From NCBI RefSeq assembly GCF_004127215.1, contig NZ_QEWJ01000002.1, forward strand, positions 62,001 to 126,000: a stretch of 64,000 nucleotides of DNA. Direction: 5' to 3'. The notes below the pieces were generated by a model. That model ran no database searches. It was not told the origin of the DNA and saw only the letters and a program-made list of their open reading frames with translations. This document shows positions 28,884 through 37,543 of the stretch, one piece after another. Position numbers and translations under genes: made by a program. Position 1 is the stretch's first letter. Each line of letters starts with the position of its first letter. Source of the stretch: Streptococcus oralis. Its GTDB lineage: Bacteria > Bacillota > Bacilli > Lactobacillales > Streptococcaceae.

Positions 28884-30671
28884 CTAGTCCTCTAAGACTA
28901 TATCCTCTTCTTTTAAGTCTTCTATCAACTTCTGCTTGTAGTGAGTGAGAGAAAGTATTTTTTGGCCGACCCAAGATTTTTTAAGTAAGTCCAATAATTC
29001 TTTATCTTCAATGAGGTCTTCTGGTCCGATAATTTGTCCTATTAAATGATTATCTTCGCAAAATGATATTAGGGGATTACTATCTATTGTATGATAGGCT
29101 GGATAATAAAAAGTATTTGTGAAAAAATAATAAATAAAACGCTGAAGTTTATCTGTTGCTCCGAAGAATCCTAAAACAAAGGATGAGTTGCTAGGATCAG
29201 GAGAAATATCAATTTTTACGGGAAGATTGAGAATGTAATATTCAAATAAGTCCTCGTCTTTAGATTTGGCTTCTTCAAACCTAGTTAATAAAGGGATTAA
29301 GATGTTATTATTAAAACGTTGAGTATTCATATCCTCTAACATAAAAAATACTGAATCTGCACTAGAGCTAAATTTTCCTGATTCTATTAGAAGAAAGCTG
29401 TAGTCCCGCATTTTACTATCCGTTTGTATATTTAGAAAATAAGCAACAAAATATTCTTGAAAAGAACGATGGGAAAACTTGTATCTGTTTCCTTCCTTGT
29501 ATAGTACACATAGGCAGTTTTCTAAATCGTGGATAAAATTGCCTATATTGAGAACGTTTTTAATTCGAGGAGGAAATTTTTTAAAAATGTCTTCAATCTC
29601 TGGGAAGGTAAACTCTGTTTTTGCTTTTTGATATGTTAGAAAACAGAAGATTGCAAAATATTCTTTAAAAGTATCTGAACTTAAATCTGATAACATTTTT
29701 CGTCGATAGCTTTTCGTAGCATCGTGCTTCGAGAGCATGGTATCGAAGGCTTGATAGTAGAATAGGTGTAATTTTTGCGGGATTTCTGCATAGTCATTGT
29801 AAGTGGAGAGCATGATATTTAGTAACAGAGGGTTTGAAGCAAAGGATTCATGTCTATCATATAAACCATTCTCTAGATCACGAATAAATTTATTTTTGAG
29901 TTCTTCATCTGGATATTCAATTTTAGTAATAAGACTTATAGCTTGTTCCTTAGTAAAAGGAACAGCTTTTAAAACTGCGAAACGTTGAAATTCAATGAAT
30001 TCGGATTTGCTATAAGGTCTTGAAGAAAGGATATAATGGTTTTCAGGATACTTGTCACAAAAATCATTTAACTTCTTGAAAAAATCTTTTTGGTTTTCGC
30101 TATACAATTCATCATAGCCATCCAATAGGAATAAAAAGCATCCAGATTGAAGTGCATAATTTAAATATTCTTCTTGGAACGTATTATGAAATTGATTTAG
30201 TTTTTTTAACAGTAATTTTTCAAGATCTAAATGTTCCTCGTCGTTGAAATCTTTTAATTCTATAAAAATAGGAATATAGTCTTTTAATTCTAATTCACTT
30301 AGAAAAAGGTATTTCATGAGAGTGGATTTACCAATTCCACCAGAACCTTCAATGATTAAAAATTTTGAGAGATCAGTTAGTACTTTTGTTGTAGTGGGCT
30401 TGATGATGTCTGAGCCTTTTTTTAAAAATGGGATTTCAAAAAAGTCATACAGTCTTTTGGGCTCAATTCCGTAGATAATCGTTTTGATTTTACTGTATTT
30501 TTCATAAGAATTTGTCAAATAAGATTGGAATGGAATTTCTAGATCAATTTTTACCTCATTGTAGAGCGTTTTAAATTTGTCAGTTGTTTTGGAAATAATA
30601 GGTGAAAGGTATTTATCCAGAATAGCACTAGTAACTTGTTTTGCAATTTCATTATTAAAATTTTCGTCCAT
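28884..30671 (-). CDS. NACHT-domain NTPase, probable anti-phage protein
   Basis: This 595-residue STAND-type NTPase has an N-terminal helical region (1-100), then Walker A GSGGIGKST (109-117) and Walker B FLFLLDGYDEL (179-189). The ILSSRP strand (about 214-219) and a helical/winged region with FSHRSFQEYFVAYF follow, typical of NACHT proteins. The C-terminal 180 residues lack visible LRR or TPR repeats. Bacterial NACHT proteins (bNACHT) are known anti-phage sensors. It stands alone, with TTGACA-17-TATTCT promoter and AGGAGC site. It is more AT-rich than its neighbours and lies between core genes, suggesting acquisition. Phage defence is inferred, not shown. Confidence 0.75.
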   Translation of the reverse strand: MDENFNNEIAKQVTSAILDKYLSPIISKTTDKFKTLYNEVKIDLEIPFQSYLTNSYEKYSKIKTIIYGIEPKRLYDFFEIPFLKKGSDIIKPTTTKVLTDLSKFLIIEGSGGIGKSTLMKYLFLSELELKDYIPIFIELKDFNDEEHLDLEKLLLKKLNQFHNTFQEEYLNYALQSGCFLFLLDGYDELYSENQKDFFKKLNDFCDKYPENHYILSSRPYSKSEFIEFQRFAVLKAVPFTKEQAISLITKIEYPDEELKNKFIRDLENGLYDRHESFASNPLLLNIMLSTYNDYAEIPQKLHLFYYQAFDTMLSKHDATKSYRRKMLSDLSSDTFKEYFAIFCFLTYQKAKTEFTFPEIEDIFKKFPPRIKNVLNIGNFIHDLENCLCVLYKEGNRYKFSHRSFQEYFVAYFLNIQTDSKMRDYSFLLIESGKFSSSADSVFFMLEDMNTQRFNNNILIPLLTRFEEAKSKDEDLFEYYILNLPVKIDISPDPSNSSFVLGFFGATDKLQRFIYYFFTNTFYYPAYHTIDSNPLISFCEDNHLIGQIIGPEDLIEDKELLDLLKKSWVGQKILSLTHYKQKLIEDLKEEDIVLED

Positions 30672-30710
30672 TATCTTTTTGCTCCTGTGGATTTTTTAGT
30701 GTATATCTAT

Positions 30711-30766
30711 AGAATATCACCTCATCTTTTTTATGTCAATATAATCATAAGAAGAACGTCAATATA
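30711..30766 (-). promoter_or_regulatory. NACHT promoter with a direct repeat
   Basis: On the minus strand TTGACA (30739-30734), 17 bases and extended -10 TGATATTCT (TATTCT at 30716-30711) make a strong promoter. The 9-mer TATATTGAC occurs twice, at 30743-30735 and 30766-30758, 23 bp apart. The inner copy contains the -35. It may be a regulator site or a tandem -35. Confidence 0.6.
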
Positions 30767-30803
30767 GTTGTATATTGCATTTTCAATTCTTGGATAGGTA
30801 GTT

Positions 30804-30831
30804 AAAAACAAGCTTTAGTTGGCTTGTTTTT
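30804..30831 (+). terminator. Hairpin terminator upstream of the pepS cluster
   Basis: The arms AAAAACAAGC and GCTTGTTTTT flank an 8-base loop. No plus-strand gene lies directly before it because the NACHT gene is on the other strand. It may be the original polC terminator left behind when the NACHT gene was inserted. Confidence 0.6.
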
Positions 30832-30877
30832 AAATTTACCGTTTATATATGATATACTAGAAGAGGAGGTTGTTATT

Positions 30878-31030
30878 ATGAAACTAAGAATTTTTGCGGA
30901 AGACAAACCTGCTGAAAAGGTGTTTGAGTATCAATTAGACCTTGCTGATCAGACAATTCTTCTATCAACAGCACTCTTGTCAGGTGCTATTGCTTTAGCA
31001 GGATTATTCTCTGCTTTGAAAGAAAAATAA
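30878..31030 (+). CDS. Small hypothetical membrane protein
   Basis: This ORF has 50 residues when started at the ATG at 30878, which follows GAGGAGG by 8 bases. A longer version from 30824 would start before the -10 box (TGATATACT at 30850-30858) and is rejected. The N-terminal half is charged; residues 28-45 form one hydrophobic segment. It lies 21 bases before pepS and is probably co-transcribed. Function is unknown. Confidence 0.6.
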   Translation: MKLRIFAEDKPAEKVFEYQLDLADQTILLSTALLSGAIALAGLFSALKEK

Positions 31031-31051
31031 AAATAGAAAAGAGAAACAAAA

Positions 31052-32293
31052 ATGGTTTTACCAAATTTTAAAGAAAATCTAGAAAAATATGCGAAATTGT
31101 TGGTTGCGAACGGAATTAACGTGCAACCTGGGCACACTTTAGCCCTCTCTATCGATGTGGAGCAACGTGAGTTGGCGCATTTAATCGTCAAAGAAGCATA
31201 TGCACTTGGAGCACATGAGGTTATCGTTCAGTGGACAGATGATGTCATTAACCGTGAGAAATTCCTCCACGCGCCAATGGAGCGTTTAGACAATGTACCA
31301 GAATACAAGATTGCTGAGATGAACTATCTCTTGGAGAACAAGGCTAGCCGTCTCGGGGTCCGTTCATCTGATCCAGGTGCCTTGAACGGAGTGGATGCTG
31401 ACAAGCTTTCGGCTTCTGCCAAAGCTATGGGACTTGCTATGAAGCCAATGCGTATCGCAACTCAGTCCAACAAGGTTAGCTGGACTGTGGCAGCCGCTGC
31501 TGGACTTGAGTGGGCTAAGAAAGTCTTTCCAAATGCTGCAAGTGATGAAGAAGCAGTGGACCTTCTTTGGGATCAAATCTTCAAGACTTGCCGTGTCTAC
31601 GAAGAAGATCCTGTTAAGGCTTGGGAAGAACATGCAGCTATCTTGAAGAGCAAGGCTCAAATGCTTAATAAAGAGCAATTTTCAGCCCTTCACTATACAG
31701 CGCCAGGAACAGATTTGACACTTGGTTTGCCAAAGAACCATGTTTGGGAATCGGCTGGTGCTGTCAATGCTCAAGGCGAAGGCTTTTTGCCAAATATGCC
31801 GACAGAGGAAGTCTTCACAGCTCCTGACTTCCGTCGCGCGGATGGTTATGTCACTTCTACAAAACCACTTAGCTATAACGGAAATATCATTGAAGGGATT
31901 AAAGTAACCTTCAAAGACGGACAAATCGTGGATATCACTGCTGAAAAGGGCGATCAAGTCATGAAAGACCTTGTCTTTGAAAATGCGGGCGCGCGTGCCT
32001 TGGGGGAATGTGCCTTGGTACCCGATCCAAGCCCAATTTCTCAGTCAGGCATTACCTTCTTCAACACCCTTTTCGATGAGAATGCTTCAAACCACTTGGC
32101 TATCGGTGCAGCCTATGCGACCAGCGTCGTTGGTGGCGCAGAGATGAGCGAAGAAGAGCTTGAAGCTGCAGGACTGAACCGTTCAGATGTTCACGTTGAC
32201 TTTATGATTGGTTCGAATCAAATGGATATCGATGGTATCCGTGAGGATGGAACACGCGTACCACTCTTCCGTAATGGAGATTGGGCAATTTAA
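31052..32293 (+). CDS. pepS: Aminopeptidase, M29 family (PepS)
   Basis: This 413-residue cytosolic metallo-aminopeptidase releases N-terminal residues from peptides taken up by the cell. Family-typical segments are the N-terminal NFKENLEKYAKLLV, the central PNMPTEEVFTAPD metal-ligand region, and the C-terminal FMIGSNQMDIDG. Length fits the family. Ribosome binding site is AAAGAGAAA, modest. It is followed after 9 bases by a small membrane protein gene. Confidence 0.9.
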   Translation: MVLPNFKENLEKYAKLLVANGINVQPGHTLALSIDVEQRELAHLIVKEAYALGAHEVIVQWTDDVINREKFLHAPMERLDNVPEYKIAEMNYLLENKASRLGVRSSDPGALNGVDADKLSASAKAMGLAMKPMRIATQSNKVSWTVAAAAGLEWAKKVFPNAASDEEAVDLLWDQIFKTCRVYEEDPVKAWEEHAAILKSKAQMLNKEQFSALHYTAPGTDLTLGLPKNHVWESAGAVNAQGEGFLPNMPTEEVFTAPDFRRADGYVTSTKPLSYNGNIIEGIKVTFKDGQIVDITAEKGDQVMKDLVFENAGARALGECALVPDPSPISQSGITFFNTLFDENASNHLAIGAAYATSVVGGAEMSEEELEAAGLNRSDVHVDFMIGSNQMDIDGIREDGTRVPLFRNGDWAI

Positions 32294-32302
32294 GGAGAAG
32301 CT

Positions 32303-32533
32303 ATGCTTGGAAGTATGTTTGTTGGTCTCCTAGTGGGACTCTTGGCAGGTGCTTTGACCAATCGTGGAGAGAGCATGGGATGCTTTGGAAAAATGTTTCT
32401 CGGCTGGATTGGAGCTTCTTTGGGGCACTTGCTCTTTGGAACTTGGGGTCCAAACCTAGCGGGGATAGCTGTTGTTCCAGCTGTTTTAGGTGCTATGGTT
32501 GTCTTAGCTATTTTCTGGAGACGAGGAAGTTAA
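32303..32533 (+). CDS. GlsB/YeaQ-like small membrane protein
   Basis: This 76-residue protein has three hydrophobic segments rich in Gly (about 4-20, 28-44 and 50-70). Repeated small residues recall the transglycosylase-associated (GlsB/YeaQ/YmgE) family. Start at 32303 follows AAGGAGAAGCT. It appears co-transcribed with pepS. Function is unknown; a stress role is known only for relatives. Confidence 0.7.
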   Translation: MLGSMFVGLLVGLLAGALTNRGESMGCFGKMFLGWIGASLGHLLFGTWGPNLAGIAVVPAVLGAMVVLAIFWRRGS

Positions 32534-32546
32534 TTTCTTAAATCTG

Positions 32547-32698
32547 ATACTCAATGAAAATCAAAGAGCAAACTAGGAAACTAGCCGCAGGCTGCTCAAA
32601 GCACTGCTTTGCGGTTGTAGATAGAACTGACGAAGTCAGTAACATCTATACGGCAAGGCGACGTTGACGCGGTTTGAATTTGATTTTTGAAGAGTATA
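32547..32698 (-). repeat. BOX element, A-B-C form
   Basis: Read on the minus strand it carries boxA (CGTCAACGTCGCCTTGCCGT), one boxB (ACTGACTTCGTCAGT inverted repeat) and boxC ending TTCATTGAGTAT. It is the complete form of the element truncated at 12510. Confidence 0.85.
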
Positions 32699-32707
32699 AA
32701 AAGAAAA

Positions 32708-32733
32708 GGAGGTTGGTCATTGTACCAGCCTCC
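32708..32733 (+). terminator. Hairpin after the pepS operon
   Basis: The arms GGAGGTTGGT and ACCAGCCTCC pair with one G-U. The T-run behind is short, so efficiency is uncertain. Confidence 0.4.
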
Positions 32734-32742
32734 TCTTGAGTA

Positions 32743-32757
32743 TGATATAATAGTTCT
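32743..32757 (+). promoter_or_regulatory. Extended -10 directly before rsuA (leaderless)
   Basis: TGATATAAT (TATAAT at 32746-32751) ends 6 bases before the ATG, so transcription should start at or next to the start codon. No Shine-Dalgarno sequence is present. Confidence 0.65.
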
Positions 32758-33480
32758 ATGAGATTAGATAAATTTTTAGTTGCCTGCGCTGTGGGAAGTC
32801 GGACAGAGGTCAAAAACTTGCTCAAGGCTGGACGCGTGACGGTCAATGGCAAGAAAGAAAAATCAGCAAAATTGCAAATTAATGAAGAAAAAGACGAAAT
32901 TCGCTTTGACGGTCAAGTGCTAGAGTACGAGGAGTTTGTTTACTACATGATGAACAAGCCCCAAGGAGTCATTTCGGCGACTGAAGATACCAAGCATAGA
33001 ACAGTTTTAGATTTGTTAGATGACTATGCTAGCGCAAAGGAAGTCTTTCCAGTAGGGCGCTTGGATATCGATACGCATGGACTCCTGCTCTTGACTAATG
33101 ATGGTCAGCTGGCCCATGCGTTGCTTTCACCCAAACGTCATGTAGATAAGACCTATCTGGCACAAGTCGAGGGAATTATGACCCAAGAAGATGTGGAGAC
33201 ATTTGCCAAGGGCATTCCGCTCAAGGACTTTACCTGCCAGCCAGCTAAGCTGGAGATTGTGTCAGTAGATCCAGAAAAGAATCAAAGTCTGGTTCGCGTG
33301 ACCATTGCTGAAGGCAAATTCCACCAGGTCAAACGCATGGTGGCATACTGTGGTAAGGAAGTAGTGGACCTGCAACGTTTGACTATGGGAACTTTAGCCT
33401 TGGACGAGAATTTAGAACGAGGAGAATGGCGTCGTCTGACCAAGGAGGAGTTAGAGGTTCTCCTTGCGAGTATTGTTTAA
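32758..33480 (+). CDS. rsuA: 16S rRNA pseudouridine synthase RsuA
   Basis: This 240-residue protein has an N-terminal S4 RNA-binding domain (MRLDKFLV to about residue 55). The RsuA/RluB catalytic domain follows, with Asp103 in GRLDIDTHGL. It converts a uridine of 16S rRNA (E. coli position 516) to pseudouridine. There is no ribosome binding site, and the -10 box ends 6 bases before ATG. A terminator follows the gene. Confidence 0.9.
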   Translation: MRLDKFLVACAVGSRTEVKNLLKAGRVTVNGKKEKSAKLQINEEKDEIRFDGQVLEYEEFVYYMMNKPQGVISATEDTKHRTVLDLLDDYASAKEVFPVGRLDIDTHGLLLLTNDGQLAHALLSPKRHVDKTYLAQVEGIMTQEDVETFAKGIPLKDFTCQPAKLEIVSVDPEKNQSLVRVTIAEGKFHQVKRMVAYCGKEVVDLQRLTMGTLALDENLERGEWRRLTKEELEVLLASIV

Positions 33481-33496
33481 TTTGATTTATTTTAGA

Positions 33497-33525
33497 AAAG
33501 GCGAGGAGAATGTCCTTGCCTTTTT
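33497..33525 (+). terminator. Terminator of rsuA
   Basis: The arms AAAGGCGAGGA and TCCTTGCCTTT are followed by a T-run. Confidence 0.75.
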
Positions 33526-33589
33526 ATGTTTTCAGTTGCTTCCTTTGTGAAAAGAGTTATAATAGACAGTAGAATAAAAGGAGGAATCT

Positions 33590-34924
33590 ATGAACGCGAT
33601 TCAAGAATCATTTACTGATAAACTATTTGCTAACTATGAAGCAAATGTCAAATACCAAGCGATTGAAAATGCTGCCAGCCACAACGGAATTTTTGCAGCC
33701 CTAGAACGTCGTCAAAGCCATGTGGATAACACACCTGTTTTCTCATTGGATTTGACCAAGGACAAGGTGACTAACCAGAAAGCATCTGGTCGTTGCTGGA
33801 TGTTTGCGGCCCTCAATACTTTCCGTCACAAACTCATTTCGCAATACAAATTGGAGAACTTTGAATTGTCTCAGGCTCACACTTTCTTCTGGGACAAGTA
33901 TGAAAAATCTAACTGGTTCTTGGAGCAAGTCATTGCGACTGCAGACCAAGACTTGACGAGCCGCAAGGTTAGCTTCCTACTCCAAACCCCTCAACAAGAC
34001 GGTGGTCAATGGGATATGGTCGTTGCCCTCTTTGAGAAATACGGTGTCGTTCCTAAGTCCGTTTACCCTGAGTCTGTTTCATCTAGCAATAGCCGTGAAC
34101 TCAATGCTATCCTTAACAAATTGCTTCGTCAGGATGCCCAAATCTTGCGTGACTTGCTCGCATCTGGTGCAGACCAAGCGGCTGTTCAAGCTAAGAAAGA
34201 AGACCTCTTGCAAGAAGTCTTTAACTTCCTTGCTATGTCACTAGGACTTCCACCACGCCAGTTTGACTTTACTTATCGTGATAAGGATAACAACTACCAA
34301 AGCGAAAAGGGCATCACGCCACAGGAATTTTACAAGAAATATGTCAATCTGCCTTTAGAAGATTATGTTTCTGTGATCAATGCTCCAACTGCCGACAAGC
34401 CTTATGGCAAATCTTATACAGTTGAGATGTTGGGAAATGTGGTTGGTAGCCGTGCAGTTCGCTATATCAATGTTCCAATGGAGCGCTTGAAAGAATTGGC
34501 GATTGCCCAAATGCAAACAGGAGAGACTGTTTGGTTTGGTTCAGATGTCGGTCAGCTCAGCAACCGTAAAGCTGGAATCCTTGCGACAGATGTTTATGAC
34601 TTCGAATCAAGCATGGACATTCAACTCACTCAAGACAAGGCTGGACGCTTGGACTACAGCGAAAGTTTGATGACTCATGCCATGGTCTTGACAGGTGTTG
34701 ATTTGGATGAAAATGGTAAGTCAATCAAGTGGAAGGTTGAAAACTCTTGGGGAGACAAGGTCGGCGCAGATGGTTACTTTGTTGCCTCAGATGCTTGGAT
34801 GGACGAATACACCTACCAAATCGTTGTTCGCAAAGAATTGCTGACAGCAGAAGAACAAGCCGCCTATGAAGCAGAACCAATTGTGCTCGCACCTTGGGAC
34901 CCAATGGGTGCCTTGGCAGAATAA
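33590..34924 (+). CDS. pepC: Aminopeptidase C (bleomycin hydrolase family)
   Basis: This 444-residue cytosolic cysteine peptidase of family C1B forms hexamers and trims peptides. The catalytic Cys69 is in SGRCWMF, the His in LMTHAMVLTGVD and the Asn in VENSWGDKVG; these match the papain-type triad. Length is normal. It has its own promoter (TATAAT about 30 bases before ATG) and strong AAAGGAGG site, and a terminator at 34935. Confidence 0.95.
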   Translation: MNAIQESFTDKLFANYEANVKYQAIENAASHNGIFAALERRQSHVDNTPVFSLDLTKDKVTNQKASGRCWMFAALNTFRHKLISQYKLENFELSQAHTFFWDKYEKSNWFLEQVIATADQDLTSRKVSFLLQTPQQDGGQWDMVVALFEKYGVVPKSVYPESVSSSNSRELNAILNKLLRQDAQILRDLLASGADQAAVQAKKEDLLQEVFNFLAMSLGLPPRQFDFTYRDKDNNYQSEKGITPQEFYKKYVNLPLEDYVSVINAPTADKPYGKSYTVEMLGNVVGSRAVRYINVPMERLKELAIAQMQTGETVWFGSDVGQLSNRKAGILATDVYDFESSMDIQLTQDKAGRLDYSESLMTHAMVLTGVDLDENGKSIKWKVENSWGDKVGADGYFVASDAWMDEYTYQIVVRKELLTAEEQAAYEAEPIVLAPWDPMGALAE

Positions 34925-34934
34925 AGCATAGAGA

Positions 34935-34966
34935 GAAGAGGTTAGGGAAATCCTAGCTTCTTTTTT
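34935..34966 (+). terminator. Terminator of pepC
   Basis: An imperfect stem (GAAG...TTAGG with CCTA.CTTC) is followed by TTTTTT. Confidence 0.65.
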
Positions 34967-35089
34967 AAGTACTTCTTAAAGTGGCGATAAATGATGCCTA
35001 CCAAGTATGCCCTTCTTATTTTGAGTCTTTAAGTGACAGAGGAAAAGATATGTGTTACTATAGTAGTACAAAAGGATATCGGAGTAGAA

Positions 35090-37318
35090 ATGAAGTATTT
35101 AAGCAGTCAAGACATCAAGGATCGTCAACGAAATATTAGTGACATTAAACCTTATAAAACAACCAAGGAAATCGTCGTTTCAAATATTTTTACCTTTTTT
35201 AATGCCATGAACTTGGCTCTGGCAGTTTTGGTAGCGACAACCTTGCGATTTGAAAATATGCTCTTTTTAGGTGTGATTGCTATCAATACAGCTATCGGGA
35301 TTTTCCAAGAGGTGCGTTCAAAAAATGCTTTGGAAAAACTAAGTTTGCTTGGTAAAAGTAAGTACAGGGTCAATCGAGACGGTCAAACGATTGAGATTGA
35401 CCCAGAGGATATTGTTCTAGGCGAGTATCTGCATCTCAATCTGGGTGATCAGGTTCCTGTAGATGCAGAAGTGCTTGAAGGGAATATTGAAGTTGATGAA
35501 TCCTTGCTGACTGGCGAGAGTGATTCGGTCTTTAAAATATTTGGTGACAAGCTGATGAGCGGAAGCAATGTCGTCAGCGGCACTTGTCTCGTCAGAGCAA
35601 CGGCTGTGGGTCCCGATAGCTACATCAACAAACTTGCAAAATCCAGCAAGGAATTCAAAAAATACCCTTCTCAACTACGGGACTATATGGATAAGATTTT
35701 AAAAATCGTCTCCATCTTGCTGGTGCCAGTTGCCATCCTGCTCTATGTCAGAGGTTTTAGTCTGGGACGGACTTATGTTGAGATTGTCTTGGGAAGTTCA
35801 GGTGCCTTGGTCGGCATGATACCAGAGGGATTGATTCTCCTGGTCAGTGTGTCTCTGGCGGTAGCGGCCATGAAGCTTGCTAAAAAGAAGGTTCTGGTGC
35901 AGGAACTATACTGTGTGGAGACCTTGGCGCGTGTAGATGTTCTTTGTTTTGATAAGACAGGTACCATCACGACTGGTAATATGAAGGTCCAAGAAATAGA
36001 TGATAAGCTAGCAGAGAAACTGTCTTCTTATCTGTCTTATTTTGAGGATGAAAATGCGACGTCGCGGGCTCTGAAGACTTACTTAACCTGTGAGAAAAAG
36101 TGGGACGTTCAAGAGGTAGGTGCCTTTTCAAGTAAAAACAAGTATTCCTTTGTCCAAGTAAAAGACAGTGGGACATACTTTTTCGGAGCCTATGAGTTTC
36201 TAGGCTTTACCCAAGCGATGGATCCTTACTATGAACATCTAAAACAGCAAGGTTTTCGAATCTTATCGCTTGCTCATAGCAAGGACCAGATTACAAGCCC
36301 AGCCGATATGGAACTATTAGGGCATGTCGTTCTGTCAGATGAAATCAAGGATAATACCAAGGAAACCTTTGACTATTTCGAATCTCAAGGTGTTGAAGTG
36401 AAGATTATCAGTGGGGATAATCATGTGGCTGTATATGGGGTGGCTCGTAAAGCAGGATTTAAAGAATCAGCCCGTGCAATTGATATGACCAAGGTGAGCG
36501 ATGAGGACTTTGAAAGAGTGGTCTTGGAACATGACATCTTTGGTCGCGTGACACCTGAGCAGAAAGAAAAGATGGTGACCGTTTTGCAAAATGCTGGTAA
36601 AACAGTTGCTATGAGTGGTGACGGGGTCAACGATGTTCTGGCTCTCAAGAAAGCAGATATTAGTTTTGCCATGAATGGTGCTACTAGCGCGGCCAAAAGC
36701 GTCTCCAACATCGTCTTTCTCACAGATGATTTTGCAGTATTTTATGATATCTTGATGGAAGGCCGCCGTGTCATCAATAACATCCGAAAGGTCGCCTCTC
36801 TCTTTCTAACAAAGACTTTCTTCTCCATTGTATTTGCGATTCTAAGTGTGATATTTGGTTTGGAATTTGCCTTTATCCCCATTCAGTTTACAATCATTTC
36901 AGCCATTACGATTGGGATTCCATCCTTCTTCCTAACCTTTGAGTCCAATAAAGAAAAGGTCAGCAATCACTTTATGAGAGATATCCTGACCAACGCAGCG
37001 ATTGGCGGTGGCGTTCTAGTCGCTAGTGTTCTCCTGACCAACTTCTTTATCACTGTTCCAGGTCAGGTCAAATTTATTTGCTTCCTCCTTGCTTTGATCA
37101 ATGGTCTGTGTCTAGTTGCAAAGGTCAGCCTACCTTTTAATCGATACAAGATGCTCTTACTCACGTTTTTGAGCCTTGCAGCCCTTGTTGGCGTACTTGC
37201 CAATACTTTTATCCTGCAAGGAGCTTTTGTGCCTTTAGAAGCCACTCAAATGCTCTATGTTGCCATCCTAGCAGTGGTGATTGGGTGCTTTCATTATCTT
37301 ACTAGGAGAAAAAATTGA
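35090..37318 (+). CDS. P-type cation-transporting ATPase
   Basis: This protein has 742 residues from the ATG at 35090. A longer frame from 35033 would start before the extended -10 (TGTTACTAT, about 35050-35058), so it is rejected. Seen are LTGES in the actuator domain, phosphorylation Asp288 in DKTGT, TGDGVND-type hinge GDGVNDVLALKKADI, and about ten membrane helices in total. It exports or imports a cation using ATP. The family resembles CtpE-type calcium transporters, but the ion cannot be read from the sequence. It appears monocistronic. Confidence 0.88.
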   Translation: MKYLSSQDIKDRQRNISDIKPYKTTKEIVVSNIFTFFNAMNLALAVLVATTLRFENMLFLGVIAINTAIGIFQEVRSKNALEKLSLLGKSKYRVNRDGQTIEIDPEDIVLGEYLHLNLGDQVPVDAEVLEGNIEVDESLLTGESDSVFKIFGDKLMSGSNVVSGTCLVRATAVGPDSYINKLAKSSKEFKKYPSQLRDYMDKILKIVSILLVPVAILLYVRGFSLGRTYVEIVLGSSGALVGMIPEGLILLVSVSLAVAAMKLAKKKVLVQELYCVETLARVDVLCFDKTGTITTGNMKVQEIDDKLAEKLSSYLSYFEDENATSRALKTYLTCEKKWDVQEVGAFSSKNKYSFVQVKDSGTYFFGAYEFLGFTQAMDPYYEHLKQQGFRILSLAHSKDQITSPADMELLGHVVLSDEIKDNTKETFDYFESQGVEVKIISGDNHVAVYGVARKAGFKESARAIDMTKVSDEDFERVVLEHDIFGRVTPEQKEKMVTVLQNAGKTVAMSGDGVNDVLALKKADISFAMNGATSAAKSVSNIVFLTDDFAVFYDILMEGRRVINNIRKVASLFLTKTFFSIVFAILSVIFGLEFAFIPIQFTIISAITIGIPSFFLTFESNKEKVSNHFMRDILTNAAIGGGVLVASVLLTNFFITVPGQVKFICFLLALINGLCLVAKVSLPFNRYKMLLLTFLSLAALVGVLANTFILQGAFVPLEATQMLYVAILAVVIGCFHYLTRRKN

Positions 37319-37481
37319 GGTACAAAAAGAGTTGGAACAAATCTCTCTTATTCTACACTTTTGGATAGACATTTTCGAGTTTTGGGAGTACTTAGAATTT
37401 AGAGTAAGCACTTGATTTTAAAGCGAGAAACTAGTCAATCTAAAGAATTTGTTTTAAAAATACTATTTTGATGAAATTGTT
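37319..37481. other. Intergenic region before the serine-rich gene
   Basis: This is an AT-rich stretch without an ORF, clear terminator or recognised repeat. Confidence 0.5.
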
Positions 37482-37510
37482 TTGACAGATAGTCTACAAG
37501 CCTTTATAAT
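37482..37510 (+). promoter_or_regulatory. Perfect consensus promoter of the serine-rich gene
   Basis: TTGACA, a 17-base spacer and TATAAT match the sigma-A consensus exactly. The start codon follows 33 bases later with AGGGAG. Confidence 0.9.
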
Positions 37511-37543
37511 AGTATTATCATTAAAATTAGGGAGAAAATATTT

